NCBI GenBank assembly: GCA_945874225.1
Contig: CAMCFT010000041.1
Span: 1 to 20,499, forward strand
From: Flavobacterium psychrophilum
Lineage (GTDB): Bacteria > Bacteroidota > Bacteroidia > Flavobacteriales > Flavobacteriaceae
Reading direction: 5' to 3'
Length of the DNA stretch: 20,499 bases
A program made the translations under genes and the position numbers. The notes under the pieces were generated by a model, which ran no database searches, was not told the DNA's origin, and saw only the letters and a program-made list of their open reading frames with translations. Below are positions 1 through 8,550 of the stretch, piece by piece. The number at the start of each line of letters is the position of its first letter. The stretch's first letter is position 1.

Positions 1-2563
1 TAGCACTAGCTTTATAACCAAAAATAGTATTTTCCTTTCCATTAGGATCACCTACTACATTGTTTCCTAATAAAGTATTATCATACTCAAGGCCTCCAAT
101 ACCTGTGTAAGAACCAACTGTAATACCATTTACAGTTAAGTTAGCGCTAAACGTCTTAGCACCCGCAACTGTCTGATCAGTTGTCAAATCGACAAAGTTT
201 AAGGAAGAAGCCGCTGCAGTCACAAAAGCCGTTGTTGCTATTTGAGTTGAATTATCTGTTGCCAATGCAGTTGGTGCAGTTGGTGTTCCTGTTAAAGTAG
301 GGGAAGCTATATTTGCTTTTGTATCTAAGGCATCGGTCAATCCATCAATTTTTGATTGGGCAATACCAGCCGTTGCAGAGATATCCTCGTTAAGTATTGT
401 TAAGTTTTCAATTTTACCTGTTGTTACGGCTTCGTTTTGTATCTCTGAAGCTTGTATGGCATCTTCACCTAAACTAACAACACCTGTTGCGGTAAGGTCA
501 CCAACTGAAGTTGCACCTGCTACTACTAAAGTACCGCTTACTGTTACAGCTGCTACGTCTAATGGACCTCCAATAACCACATTTTGTGGACCAAAATTCG
601 CATAGATTTTTGTCCCGTCTATTGCAGCAAAGGGATTAATATCACTATTAGTTATTGTTCCGTCCATTATTTTATCATCTGTTACTGCATCGGCATCTAT
701 CTCATCTGTTTGTATCGCATTGTTACCTAAATTAACCTCACCAAATGTATTGGTTATTCCATTAGTGGTTGTGATACCTGTTACTAATAAAGTGCTATTT
801 AATTTTGTAGCTTCATCAACATACAAAGTGTTATTCACTGTTGTTGGGCCATCTAATGAAATATTTCCACCTACATCTAAAGTTCCTACTATAATTGTAT
901 TCCCAGTATCATTAGCAACTCTGAATTTACCAGAATCCATATTTAAACCACCATTTAAAGTGGTTAGTCCTGTTACTGTTGCAGTTCCTGAAGCAGTTAC
1001 GTTAGTAGCGCTAATTGCTGCTGTAGTGGTTTGACCTGCTACATTTAAAGTTGAACTTAGCGTGGTTGCACCTGCTGCAAATGTACCTGTAGTAACTACA
1101 TTTTGAGCACCAAAATTCGGGGCTATTTTAGTTCCTGCTATTGCAGCTGAAGCATTAACATCAGCATCAACAATCGTTGCGTCAGTTATCATTGAACTTA
1201 CCACTTTGCTAGCTCCAATGGTACTCACTCCTGCATTATCTATAGTTACATCTCCTGACAAAGTAACCTCTGTTGCTACATTGCTGGCGTTTCCAAGATA
1301 GATTTTTCCATTTGCCAAGGTATTGAGTGCTGTTACTTCATTTGTAACAAAAGCAGTAGTGGCTAGTTGAGTAGTGTTTGTTCCGGCAGTAGCTGTTGGT
1401 GCTGTTGGTGTTCCTGTTAAGGCTGGCGAGGCTAAAGGTGCATAAGCTGTGCCATCAACTGTACCATTAGCTTTTAAAAACTCAGATGATGTTCCTCCAG
1501 ATTTCACAAATGAACCTCCAGTATAAGAACCACTTGTATTTACATTAGCAACTAATGCATTACCTAATTGAATAGTATTACTGGCAATTGCAATTGCACC
1601 ACTTCCTATAGCTGTTGCATTACCTATAGCTGCAGCAGGAGTATCTAAATTATATACATCTGCCCCATTCCCTATGGCTGTATTATAAGAACCACTTCCA
1701 TTATTATTATAATATAAAGCGCTGTTACCAATAGCTGTATTATTAGAACCACTTTGATTAGCAAATAAAGAACGGTAACCAATGGCCGTATTACTAGAGT
1801 TTTCATTATAAAATAAAGAATGACCTCCAATTGCAGTATTGGAGTCACCGATTTGGTTATGAGCAAGCGATGCTGACCCCACAGAGGTATTTTCATTACC
1901 TGACATAGAAGGACTATTCTGGGATTCTGAACCAATACTCGTATTATTGCTACCTGTATTCCCTCTAAGAGAAAGGCTTCCGATTGCAGTATTTGAATTA
2001 TCAGTTCCATTACCACCTGAGCCAACTATTAAACCATGTATACTCAAATCTGAACTAAAAGTCTTAGCTCCTGCAACCGTTTGCGCAGTGGTTAAATCGA
2101 CAAAGTTTGAAGAAGAAGCTGCTGCTGTAACAAAAGCGGTAGTAGCTAATTTTGTTGAGTTATCTCCTGTTGTTTGAGTAGTGGCAGTTACTCCATCAGC
2201 TAATACAGAAGTTGAAGTAAGATTTCCGGTTAAATCACCTGTTACATTACCTGTTAAATCACCTTTAAAGGTTTGCCAGATACTATTATAGGATATTCTC
2301 AATTCTCCATCTGTTCCCACGCCACAATCGGTACAATAAACCATCATACCTTCGGTAGGAGTTGTTATGGCAGCCATTTGTGTAGCATTCATTCGAGGAA
2401 GTAAAAATCCCTTTGTGGTACTTTCTAATTCCAAAACAGCTTTGGAATCAATTGCATACGGATTCCCCCCTATTTTCTGGGTCACTTGTGCCGAAACACT
2501 AATTATAGAAGACCAAAGAATTATGGTGTAGGCTACGTTTTTTAAAAATGTAATTGGACTCAT
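1..2563 (-). CDS. Exported fibre-like surface protein with YadA-head-like repeats (C-terminus beyond window)
   Basis: An open frame of 854 codons starts at the ATG at 2563 and continues past position 1 without a stop, so only the N-terminal part is visible. Residues 1-26 form a Sec signal peptide ending near SVSAQ. Residues about 40-100 resemble the Bacteroidetes surface-protein opening 'AVLELESTTKGFLLPRMN', ending in a W-Q motif. At about 186-330 there are repeats of the type NTAIGxxSL, like the left-handed beta-roll heads of YadA-type trimeric adhesins. Next come tail-fibre-like modules ('ALTGTPTAPTATAGTNTTQ', 'TTAFVTAAASS', 'NFVDLTT'). A second NTIFGYKA-type head segment begins at about residue 818, just at the edge. 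It lies 34 bp after the preceding large gene and shares modules with it. A structural surface fibre or adhesin is likely (inference). Whether it ends in a T9SS sorting domain, an S74 chaperone or neither cannot be seen. Confidence 0.85.
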   Translation of the reverse strand, partial: MSPITFLKNVAYTIILWSSIISVSAQVTQKIGGNPYAIDSKAVLELESTTKGFLLPRMNATQMAAITTPTEGMMVYCTDCGVGTDGELRISYNSIWQTFKGDLTGNVTGDLTGNLTSTSVLADGVTATTQTTGDNSTKLATTAFVTAAASSSNFVDLTTAQTVAGAKTFSSDLSIHGLIVGSGGNGTDNSNTAIGSLSLRGNTGSNNTSIGSESQNSPSMSGNENTSVGSASLAHNQIGDSNTAIGGHSLFYNENSSNTAIGYRSLFANQSGSNNTAIGNSALYYNNNGSGSYNTAIGNGADVYNLDTPAAAIGNATAIGSGAIAIASNTIQLGNALVANVNTSGSYTGGSFVKSGGTSSEFLKANGTVDGTAYAPLASPALTGTPTAPTATAGTNTTQLATTAFVTNEVTALNTLANGKIYLGNASNVATEVTLSGDVTIDNAGVSTIGASKVVSSMITDATIVDADVNASAAIAGTKIAPNFGAQNVVTTGTFAAGATTLSSTLNVAGQTTTAAISATNVTASGTATVTGLTTLNGGLNMDSGKFRVANDTGNTIIVGTLDVGGNISLDGPTTVNNTLYVDEATKLNSTLLVTGITTTNGITNTFGEVNLGNNAIQTDEIDADAVTDDKIMDGTITNSDINPFAAIDGTKIYANFGPQNVVIGGPLDVAAVTVSGTLVVAGATSVGDLTATGVVSLGEDAIQASEIQNEAVTTGKIENLTILNEDISATAGIAQSKIDGLTDALDTKANIASPTLTGTPTAPTALATDNSTQIATTAFVTAAASSLNFVDLTTDQTVAGAKTFSANLTVNGITVGSYTGIGGLEYDNTLLGNNVVGDPNGKENTIFGYKASA
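1313..1420. repeat. 108-bp perfect direct repeat, copy A
   Basis: These 108 bases match 3177-3284 without a mismatch by direct reading; the bases on either side (1312/3176 and 1421/3285) differ. Similarity continues more loosely outward. The segment encodes 36 residues (LTGTPTAPTATAG... to ...TALNTLA) in the same reading frame in both large surface genes. Confidence 0.9.
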
Positions 2564-2597
2564 ATTATTTTGTTTTTTGTTTTAAAATATAATCTTA

Positions 2598-5500
2598 TTA
2601 GTCAATAACGTACCAAGAAGTACCGTTGGACTGAATTCTGATTGTTTTTGAGAAATTTAAAGATGAAACTAATGTTGTTTCCGTCATTTTAACTGCTGGA
2701 CTAATATTTAATATATTACTAGTCTCGTCTGTTTTACGAATAACATATACTTTCCCGGTAGCAGCTGAAGCAGCTGGCAATGTTAAGGTAAATGCACTGG
2801 CAGTATTATTCGATAAAATGGTATAATCCGTAATCAATACTGTGTAATCAGCAGTTATGGTGCTTATGGCATTTATTGTTGAGTACGTATCTACATAGAT
2901 CTGAACTGCTTTTGCACTTGGATACTTTATGTCTGAAGTTCTATCTGCAAAAACATCTGTTGATTTGTTTCCTTCTATTTTTTGAATCGCTCCCAAAACT
3001 GAATCGGCAGCAAGAACGGCTGTCCCTGAGGTCGATGGTGTAAAACCAGTCAACACTTTACCTATCACTGCTGCATTATTCAATGTAACTACTCCGGTGT
3101 TATCTATTGTGGCTTCTCCTGATAAAGTCACTTCTGTGGCCACATTACTGGCGTTTCCAAGGTATACTTTTCCGTCTGCCAAGGTATTGAGTGCTGTTAC
3201 TTCATTTGTAACAAAAGCAGTAGTGGCTAGTTGAGTAGTGTTTGTTCCGGCAGTAGCTGTTGGTGCTGTTGGTGTTCCTGTTAAAGCTGGTGAAGCTAAA
3301 GGTGCATAAGGAGTTGCGTCAACAGACCCATCTGCTTTTAAGAATTCAGTAACCAAACCTCCTTGTTTTATAAATGAGTTAGAAGTGATTTCACCTCTAT
3401 TGAAAATATTACGGTTGAAATTTGCATCACCCCATACGTCAAACATTCCTCCTGTAAAAAAAGCATCTCTAATATCTGCAAAACCATCTACTCTTAACAT
3501 TGATAATTCTACAAAACCATTTACCTTTAAATCTGATAATGTGGTTAGACCGTTGACATTTAAATCAGTATTAAATGTTTTAATCCCTCCAATAGTTTGG
3601 TTAGTAGTCAAATCTACAAAATTAGCAGAAGATGCCGCTGCGGTTACAAAAGCAGTAGTGGCTAATTGTGTTGTATTTGTAAGAGCAGTAGCTGTTGGTG
3701 CAGTTGGAGTTCCAGTTAAAGCTGGACTAACAGCAAGTACTACATCTCCTGTACCTGTCATTGATTTAGAAACCAAACCTTTTGAAGTATCTGTAAATAC
3801 AGCTTGTGAAGCCGTTAAAGAAGAAAGTACTGGTTGTGCAGTAAAAGTAGTTACACCTGTCACGTCTAATGTTCCTCCTACGGTAGCGTTTCCAGTGGTA
3901 CTAATATTTTGTGAACCAAAATAGGGATCTATTTTTGTCCCTGCTATTGCAGCACTAGTGCTTACATCGGCATTAACAATCGTTGCATCAGTTATCATTG
4001 AACTAACTACTTTGCTTGCACCAATGGTACTCACTCCTGTATTGTCTATAGTTACGTCTCCTGATAAAGTCACTTCTGTTGCCACATTGCTGGCATTTCC
4101 AAGATAGATTGTTCCGTCTGCCAAAGTAATAATGGCTGTTACTTCTGTATCCACATAGGTTTTTACAGCTTTAGCGGTTGGGTATTTCGTATTGGAAGCC
4201 CCATCAACTGCTATACTTGTACTCTTATTAATCAAATCTTCTTTAGTCGCTTCGGCGCTTATAGCACGATCCACCTCCGTTTGTAAATTTGTTGTTAAGG
4301 TGTTATCAGCAAGAATTCTATTTGATTTTTCTGTAAGCAAATTTGAAGCGATTGTCGTTTCGGCAGATGTTGCTCTTAAAGTTTCAGCTGCAATTAAAGC
4401 TGAAGTATCAGTAATTCCAGCTATAGCAACATCTATATATGTTTTTACCGCTTTTTCAGTTGGAAACTTAACATCAGAATTCGAAAACAAAGTACCATCT
4501 ACACTCTTGTTTGCAGCATTTTCTTTTAATAAATCCGCATTGATTCTATTAGTAACTTCTGTTGCTAAATTGGTTCTTAAAACGCCTTCGGCATTCGTAG
4601 CTCTGGTTGATTCTGTGCTTAAGTTTGTCGTTAAGGTTCCTTCGGCTGTAGTAGCTCTGGTAACTTCTGCTGCTAAATCATCAGTCAATACTACATCGGC
4701 TGCTGATCTTGTGGTGGCTTCACCATTTAGATTTGTAGTTAACGTTGCCTCTGCTGTTTGAGCTCTTCCCTTTTCTGTAAGGATAGCTGCTGAATTTATG
4801 CCTTCGGCTGCAGTAGCTCTGGTAGTTTCTGTTGCCAAGTTTCCTGCAATGGTCGTTTCTGCTCCAGTGGCTCTTGTGATTTCTGCATTCAAATCTGTAG
4901 TTGCTGAGGTTGTACTCGCATCTACATAATCTTTAACCGATTTTACACTTGGGTATTTTGTGTCTGATGCTCCATCTGTGGTTACACTTACACTTTTGTT
5001 GCTTTTGTCTTCTTTTAATAAATCAGCATTGGTTCTATTAGTAACTTCTGTTGCTAAATTAGTAGTTAAAACGCCTTCGGCATTCGTAGCTCTGGTTGAT
5101 TCGGCACTTAAATTAGTTGTCAAGGTTCCTTCGGCTGTTGTTGCTCTTGAAACTTCTGACGCTAAATCATCAGTCAATACTACATCAGCTGCTGATCTTG
5201 TGGTGGCTTCACCATTTAGATTAGTAGTTAACGTTCCCTCTGCTGTTTGAGCTCTGCCCTTTTCTGTAAGGATAGCCGCTGCATTTACGCCTTCGGCTGC
5301 AGTAGCTCTGGTCGTTTCTGTTGCCAAGTTTCCTGCAATGCTCGTTTCTGCTCCTGTGGCTCTTGTGATTTCTGCATTCAAATCTGTTGTTGCTGAGGTT
5401 GTACTCGCATCTACATAATCTTTAACCGATTTTACACTTGGGTATTTTGTGTCTGATGCTCCATCTGTTGTTACACTTACACTTTTGTTGCCTTTGTCTT

Positions 5501-7448
5501 CTTTTAATAAATCCGCATTGATTCTATTAGTAACTTCTGTTGCTAAATTGGTAGTCAAGGTTCCTTCGGCATTTGTAGCTCTGGTTGATTCTGTGCTTAA
5601 GTTTGTCGTTAAGCTTCCTTCGGCTGTTGTTGCTCTGGTTACTTCGGCAGCTAAATCATTAGTTAAAACTACATCGGCTGAGGCTCTTGTGGTGGCTTCA
5701 CCATTTAGATTTGCAGTTAATGTTGTAACCGCAGTTCCTCTTGTAGTAGCTTCAGTTGCTAGATTTGTTGTCAAGATATTGTCATTAGCCAATCGTGTAG
5801 CGGCTTCTGTATTTAGGTTTGTAGTCAAAATACCTTCGGCTGCTGTGGCTCTGTTTATTTCTGAGGTCAATGCACTTGAACCTGCTGAAGCGCTTGCATC
5901 AACATAAGTTTTTACCGCTTTCTCTGTTGGAAATTTCACATCTGAATTCAATGCAAAAGTTCCGTCCGTGCTCTTGTTGGCCGCATTTTCTTTTGTTAAT
6001 TCTGCAGCAGTAGCTCTTGATATTTCTGATGTTATAGCAGTAGCATTTGCATTCTCCGCAGTGGTGGCTCTAGTTGCTTCGGCTGCTAATCCAGTTGTCA
6101 AAGTTCCCTCTGCTCCTTTAGCTCTTGTTACTTCAGTGGCTAGATTTGTAGCGATTACATTTTCGGCAGCAGTGGCTCTGTTATTCTCCGTCGTCAAAGC
6201 AGTCGAACCTGCTGTTGTGCTGGCATCAACATAAGTTTTAACTGATTTGACCGTAGGATATTTTATGTCTGAATTTGCATCAAATGCAATACTTGTACTT
6301 TTATTTATCAGAACTTCTTTTGTAGCTTCCGCTGTTGAAGCACGGGCTACTTCGGATGCTAAATTAGTGGTCAAAGTTCCTTCAGCTATAGTTGCTCTAG
6401 ATGTTTCTGTGGCTAAATCTATTACCAAATTAGCGTCTGCAGCAGCACGAGTTTCAGTCTCTGCAGTTAATTCTGTCGATAAGTTTTTTTCAGCAGCAAT
6501 TGCTCTGGCAACTTCTGCCGACAAAGCAGTGGCGCCAGTTGTCATATTAGTATCGACATAGCTCTTAACAGATCTTACTGTTGGATACTTTACATCTGAA
6601 TTTCCGTCAATAATAACACTTGAACTTTTATTTACCAAATCTTCTTTAGTAGCTTCGGCTCCAACTGCTCTACTTATTTCAGTGTTCAAATTAGTACTTA
6701 ATACACTTTCAGCATTTTTTGCTCGAGCTACTTCTTCGCCTAATGCTGCCGATCCTATTGATGCATTTGCATCAACATACGTTTTTACCGCTTTTACTGT
6801 TGGATATTTCGTGTCCGAAACACCATCAATTGTAACATTAGTACTTTTATTAATTAAATCTTCCTTTAAATTTAATGCTAGTTGATTCGCTATACTTACT
6901 GGCTTATTCAAATCTCTTGTATTGTCTACATTTTCAAGACCCAAATTAGTCTTTGCGCCTAATATCGTAATAGCATTTGTTCCACCATTTTCAATTGGCA
7001 CAACTCCTGTAACATTTTCAGCATTTTTTGCAGAAAAAGCAAAAGGCACATACGTTAAAGGTTGATCGCTAATTTCAACAAAATTCAAGCATTGACCATT
7101 TACATCTAATGCTACTTTCAAACTTTTTTTATTGACATCCCAATAAATATCCGAAAATGAGGATGCATAACCAGCGGCTTGTCTCCCAGAACCAATAATG
7201 GTATTTACCATACCAAATTCATCTGTTTTTACATTTATGGTTTCTTGGTATTCCGTTTGAAATTCAGCATCAGTAATTGTGAACTGCAGACAAATATTTT
7301 TATTTGCCAATGGAGAATGATTATTATTTACCCCAGGTACATTTTCGCCGTTAGGATTTAATATAAGAGCTTGATAAGTTATCCCATTCGTTTGAGAATA
7401 AATGGCAGATGAAACAAATAGAAGTAAAAGTAAAGTTATCTTTTTCAT
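2598..7448 (-). CDS. Giant exported tail-fibre-like coiled-coil protein, 1616 residues
   Basis: The protein begins with a Sec signal peptide (1-19, ending AIYSQ). Residues about 20-145 form a beta-rich opening domain (GITYQALILNPNG ... YVPFAFSAKNAE) common at the N-terminus of Bacteroidetes fibre proteins. A short linker contains 'GLENVDNTRDLNKP', a motif also seen in phage tail fibres. Residues about 190-1110 are dominated by an 18-residue pattern around RAxxAE (about two dozen strict copies). It is punctuated by nine modules of the type DxKYPTxKAVKTYVDA. After about 1110 come beta-prism-like modules shared with the next gene, then a C-terminal domain (TLPAASAATGKVYVIRKTD ... GTSWYVID). There is no T9SS sorting domain and no YadA membrane anchor. 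An extended, probably trimeric, surface fibre is the best reading (inference); the target is unknown. It starts 2 bp after the barrel gene, suggesting co-transcription. Confidence 0.88.
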   Translation of the reverse strand: MKKITLLLLLFVSSAIYSQTNGITYQALILNPNGENVPGVNNNHSPLANKNICLQFTITDAEFQTEYQETINVKTDEFGMVNTIIGSGRQAAGYASSFSDIYWDVNKKSLKVALDVNGQCLNFVEISDQPLTYVPFAFSAKNAENVTGVVPIENGGTNAITILGAKTNLGLENVDNTRDLNKPVSIANQLALNLKEDLINKSTNVTIDGVSDTKYPTVKAVKTYVDANASIGSAALGEEVARAKNAESVLSTNLNTEISRAVGAEATKEDLVNKSSSVIIDGNSDVKYPTVRSVKSYVDTNMTTGATALSAEVARAIAAEKNLSTELTAETETRAAADANLVIDLATETSRATIAEGTLTTNLASEVARASTAEATKEVLINKSTSIAFDANSDIKYPTVKSVKTYVDASTTAGSTALTTENNRATAAENVIATNLATEVTRAKGAEGTLTTGLAAEATRATTAENANATAITSEISRATAAELTKENAANKSTDGTFALNSDVKFPTEKAVKTYVDASASAGSSALTSEINRATAAEGILTTNLNTEAATRLANDNILTTNLATEATTRGTAVTTLTANLNGEATTRASADVVLTNDLAAEVTRATTAEGSLTTNLSTESTRATNAEGTLTTNLATEVTNRINADLLKEDKGNKSVSVTTDGASDTKYPSVKSVKDYVDASTTSATTDLNAEITRATGAETSIAGNLATETTRATAAEGVNAAAILTEKGRAQTAEGTLTTNLNGEATTRSAADVVLTDDLASEVSRATTAEGTLTTNLSAESTRATNAEGVLTTNLATEVTNRTNADLLKEDKSNKSVSVTTDGASDTKYPSVKSVKDYVDASTTSATTDLNAEITRATGAETTIAGNLATETTRATAAEGINSAAILTEKGRAQTAEATLTTNLNGEATTRSAADVVLTDDLAAEVTRATTAEGTLTTNLSTESTRATNAEGVLRTNLATEVTNRINADLLKENAANKSVDGTLFSNSDVKFPTEKAVKTYIDVAIAGITDTSALIAAETLRATSAETTIASNLLTEKSNRILADNTLTTNLQTEVDRAISAEATKEDLINKSTSIAVDGASNTKYPTAKAVKTYVDTEVTAIITLADGTIYLGNASNVATEVTLSGDVTIDNTGVSTIGASKVVSSMITDATIVNADVSTSAAIAGTKIDPYFGSQNISTTGNATVGGTLDVTGVTTFTAQPVLSSLTASQAVFTDTSKGLVSKSMTGTGDVVLAVSPALTGTPTAPTATALTNTTQLATTAFVTAAASSANFVDLTTNQTIGGIKTFNTDLNVNGLTTLSDLKVNGFVELSMLRVDGFADIRDAFFTGGMFDVWGDANFNRNIFNRGEITSNSFIKQGGLVTEFLKADGSVDATPYAPLASPALTGTPTAPTATAGTNTTQLATTAFVTNEVTALNTLADGKVYLGNASNVATEVTLSGEATIDNTGVVTLNNAAVIGKVLTGFTPSTSGTAVLAADSVLGAIQKIEGNKSTDVFADRTSDIKYPSAKAVQIYVDTYSTINAISTITADYTVLITDYTILSNNTASAFTLTLPAASAATGKVYVIRKTDETSNILNISPAVKMTETTLVSSLNFSKTIRIQSNGTSWYVID
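3177..3284. repeat. 108-bp perfect direct repeat, copy B
   Basis: Second copy of the repeat at 1313-1420, lying 1864 bp away within the 1616-residue gene at about residues 1389-1424. Both copies are read in the same frame and on the same strand. Confidence 0.9.
4523..5730. repeat. 489-bp tandem repeat inside the giant fibre gene, about 2.5 copies
   Basis: Anchor words recur at a constant spacing of 489 bp: 'ttctatta' at 4544, 5033 and 5522, and 'tctacataat' at 4921 and 5410. The first two copies are nearly identical. The third is partial and fades by about 5730, so the outer limits are approximate. 489 bp is 163 codons, so each unit adds one KYPSVKSVKDYVDA module plus several RAxxAE coils without changing frame. 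Confidence 0.85.
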
Positions 7449-7450
7449 AG

Positions 7451-8071
7451 TTATTTATTATTAATATTAAAATGGATACCGAATAGAATTTGATCTGTGC
7501 TAAATGATAATTTTTCGGAAGAAATATAAAATGGATTTAGACTTTTTGAAAAACCATAGCCAAAGCTTAAATAACCAATGTCATTTAATTTATATCGCGT
7601 TTGTATTCCAACAAATGGTGAAAATACAATTCCCGAAAACTCATCTTGATTTTTCAAATCATAAACAACTCCATTTATATTTTGTTTACCATAAATTATC
7701 GAGGAAAGATTTAAACCTCCTTTAACTTTCAATTGAAAATTATTGAAAATCTGAAAATTATAACTTAAAGCATTTTGAATCCCAATATATTTGGTTTCCC
7801 ATCTATAACTATTTGCAGGAGAACCTGCAAGAGCGTTATAATCATTCAATGTTATACTAATATCATACGATATACTTTTATTTTTAAAAGGACTTGAGTA
7901 TCCTATCTCATAGTTTGAACCTGTACTACTTTGAAGTTTTGAAGTTAAAGACTCACCCGAAGTTTTATAAGTGTAATTTGTAATATTACTCCCTGTCAAA
8001 AAATAGGCTTCTTGTGAAAATAACTGAAATGACGCAATTAGCATTGCGCATACTAGGTAGTTTTTAATCAT
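7451..8071 (-). CDS. Small outer-membrane beta-barrel protein
   Basis: 206 residues with a Sec signal peptide (1-19, cleavage after FQLFSQ). The rest consists of alternating amphipathic strands rich in aromatics with turns such as SPFKNKS and SPANSYRW, ending in strands KLSFSTDQILFGIHFNI. The size fits an eight- to ten-stranded barrel of the porin-family type; no exact family is recognised. It is too short for the PorP/SprF partners of T9SS substrates, which are about 300 residues. The start codon overlaps the stop of the upstream T9SS-substrate gene in an ATGA (8068-8071), and the giant fibre gene follows after 2 bp. This suggests that the barrel is made together with the fibres and may anchor or assemble them (inference). 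Confidence 0.75.
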   Translation of the reverse strand: MIKNYLVCAMLIASFQLFSQEAYFLTGSNITNYTYKTSGESLTSKLQSSTGSNYEIGYSSPFKNKSISYDISITLNDYNALAGSPANSYRWETKYIGIQNALSYNFQIFNNFQLKVKGGLNLSSIIYGKQNINGVVYDLKNQDEFSGIVFSPFVGIQTRYKLNDIGYLSFGYGFSKSLNPFYISSEKLSFSTDQILFGIHFNINNK

Positions 8072-8550
8072 TGTTTTATAATTTTAGTGTAATAATTGAG
8101 GTTTGTGGCTTTTATTCGTACTAGATATTCAGAAGTGGGTAACCTTGCTAAATCAACAGTCAGTATATCATTGTCAATTTTTTTATTTTGTTCATATATT
8201 AGACGTCCCAAGATGTCAAAAATATAAATGGATATATCTTCAGTAATAGGTTTTGAAAATTGAAAATTAATAGTTTCGGTAAATGGGTTGGGATAAGTTA
8301 TCGTATTAACCCCTTCGACTGCATCAATTTTGTTTGAAGTAATGTATTTACTCCAATAACTTTGCTGAAATCCTTGGATAACAACATAATCTTTATTGGT
8401 AGAACTTCCTGTTATACTTTGCTGACCAATAGTTTGTTTTACAACTAAGCCGTTAGGCATTTTTGTTGTCTGGCCTTGTGAAGAAAGCATTTGATGATGC
8501 AAGACTTGTCCGTGAAAAGTAATTGAAAAAAGCAATAATAAATACCTCAT
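8068..8550 (-). CDS. Small T9SS type A sorting-domain protein
   Basis: I choose the ATG at 8550 (MRYLLLLFSITFHGQ), giving 160 residues; a TTG at 8565 would add five residues before an already complete signal peptide. The mature N-terminal part is only about 70 residues. It contains a GQQS ... VIQGFQQSYW stretch reminiscent of the conserved segment just before the sorting domain in many small Bacteroidetes T9SS proteins. The last 75 residues are a type A sorting domain: YPNPF, then SIYIFDILGRLIYEQ, ending in TKIIKQ. Such domains direct export through the type IX machinery and attachment to the outer surface. It is the first gene of the leftward group and overlaps the barrel gene by 4 bp, so the two are probably translationally coupled. 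A role as tip, cap or anchor for the fibres is only a guess. Confidence 0.85.
   Translation of the reverse strand: MRYLLLLFSITFHGQVLHHQMLSSQGQTTKMPNGLVVKQTIGQQSITGSSTNKDYVVIQGFQQSYWSKYITSNKIDAVEGVNTITYPNPFTETINFQFSKPITEDISIYIFDILGRLIYEQNKKIDNDILTVDLARLPTSEYLVRIKATNLNYYTKIIKQ

Noticed and set aside
1672..2025. Minus-strand open frame of 117 codons overlapping the head-repeat region.
   Set aside because: It is an alternative frame of the same strand; the frame beginning at 2563 continues through this stretch with NTAIGxxSL repeats and no stop.
4523..5730. Regularly spaced repeats that might suggest a CRISPR array.
   Set aside because: The repeat period is 489 bp, the sequence is coding and in frame, and there are no short repeats with unique spacers of 30-40 bp.
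3385..6561. Several long open frames on the plus strand opposite the giant fibre gene (for example 3385-3924, 4192-4761, 5449-5907).
   Set aside because: They are antisense shadows of a repetitive, stop-poor coding sequence; their products mirror the repeats and lack coherent domains, while the minus-strand frame has a signal peptide and recognised modules.
1..7448. Prophage remnant, because of tail-fibre-like motifs.
   Set aside because: No capsid, tail, terminase, integrase or lysis gene is present; both proteins have Sec signal peptides and sit with an outer-membrane barrel and a T9SS protein.
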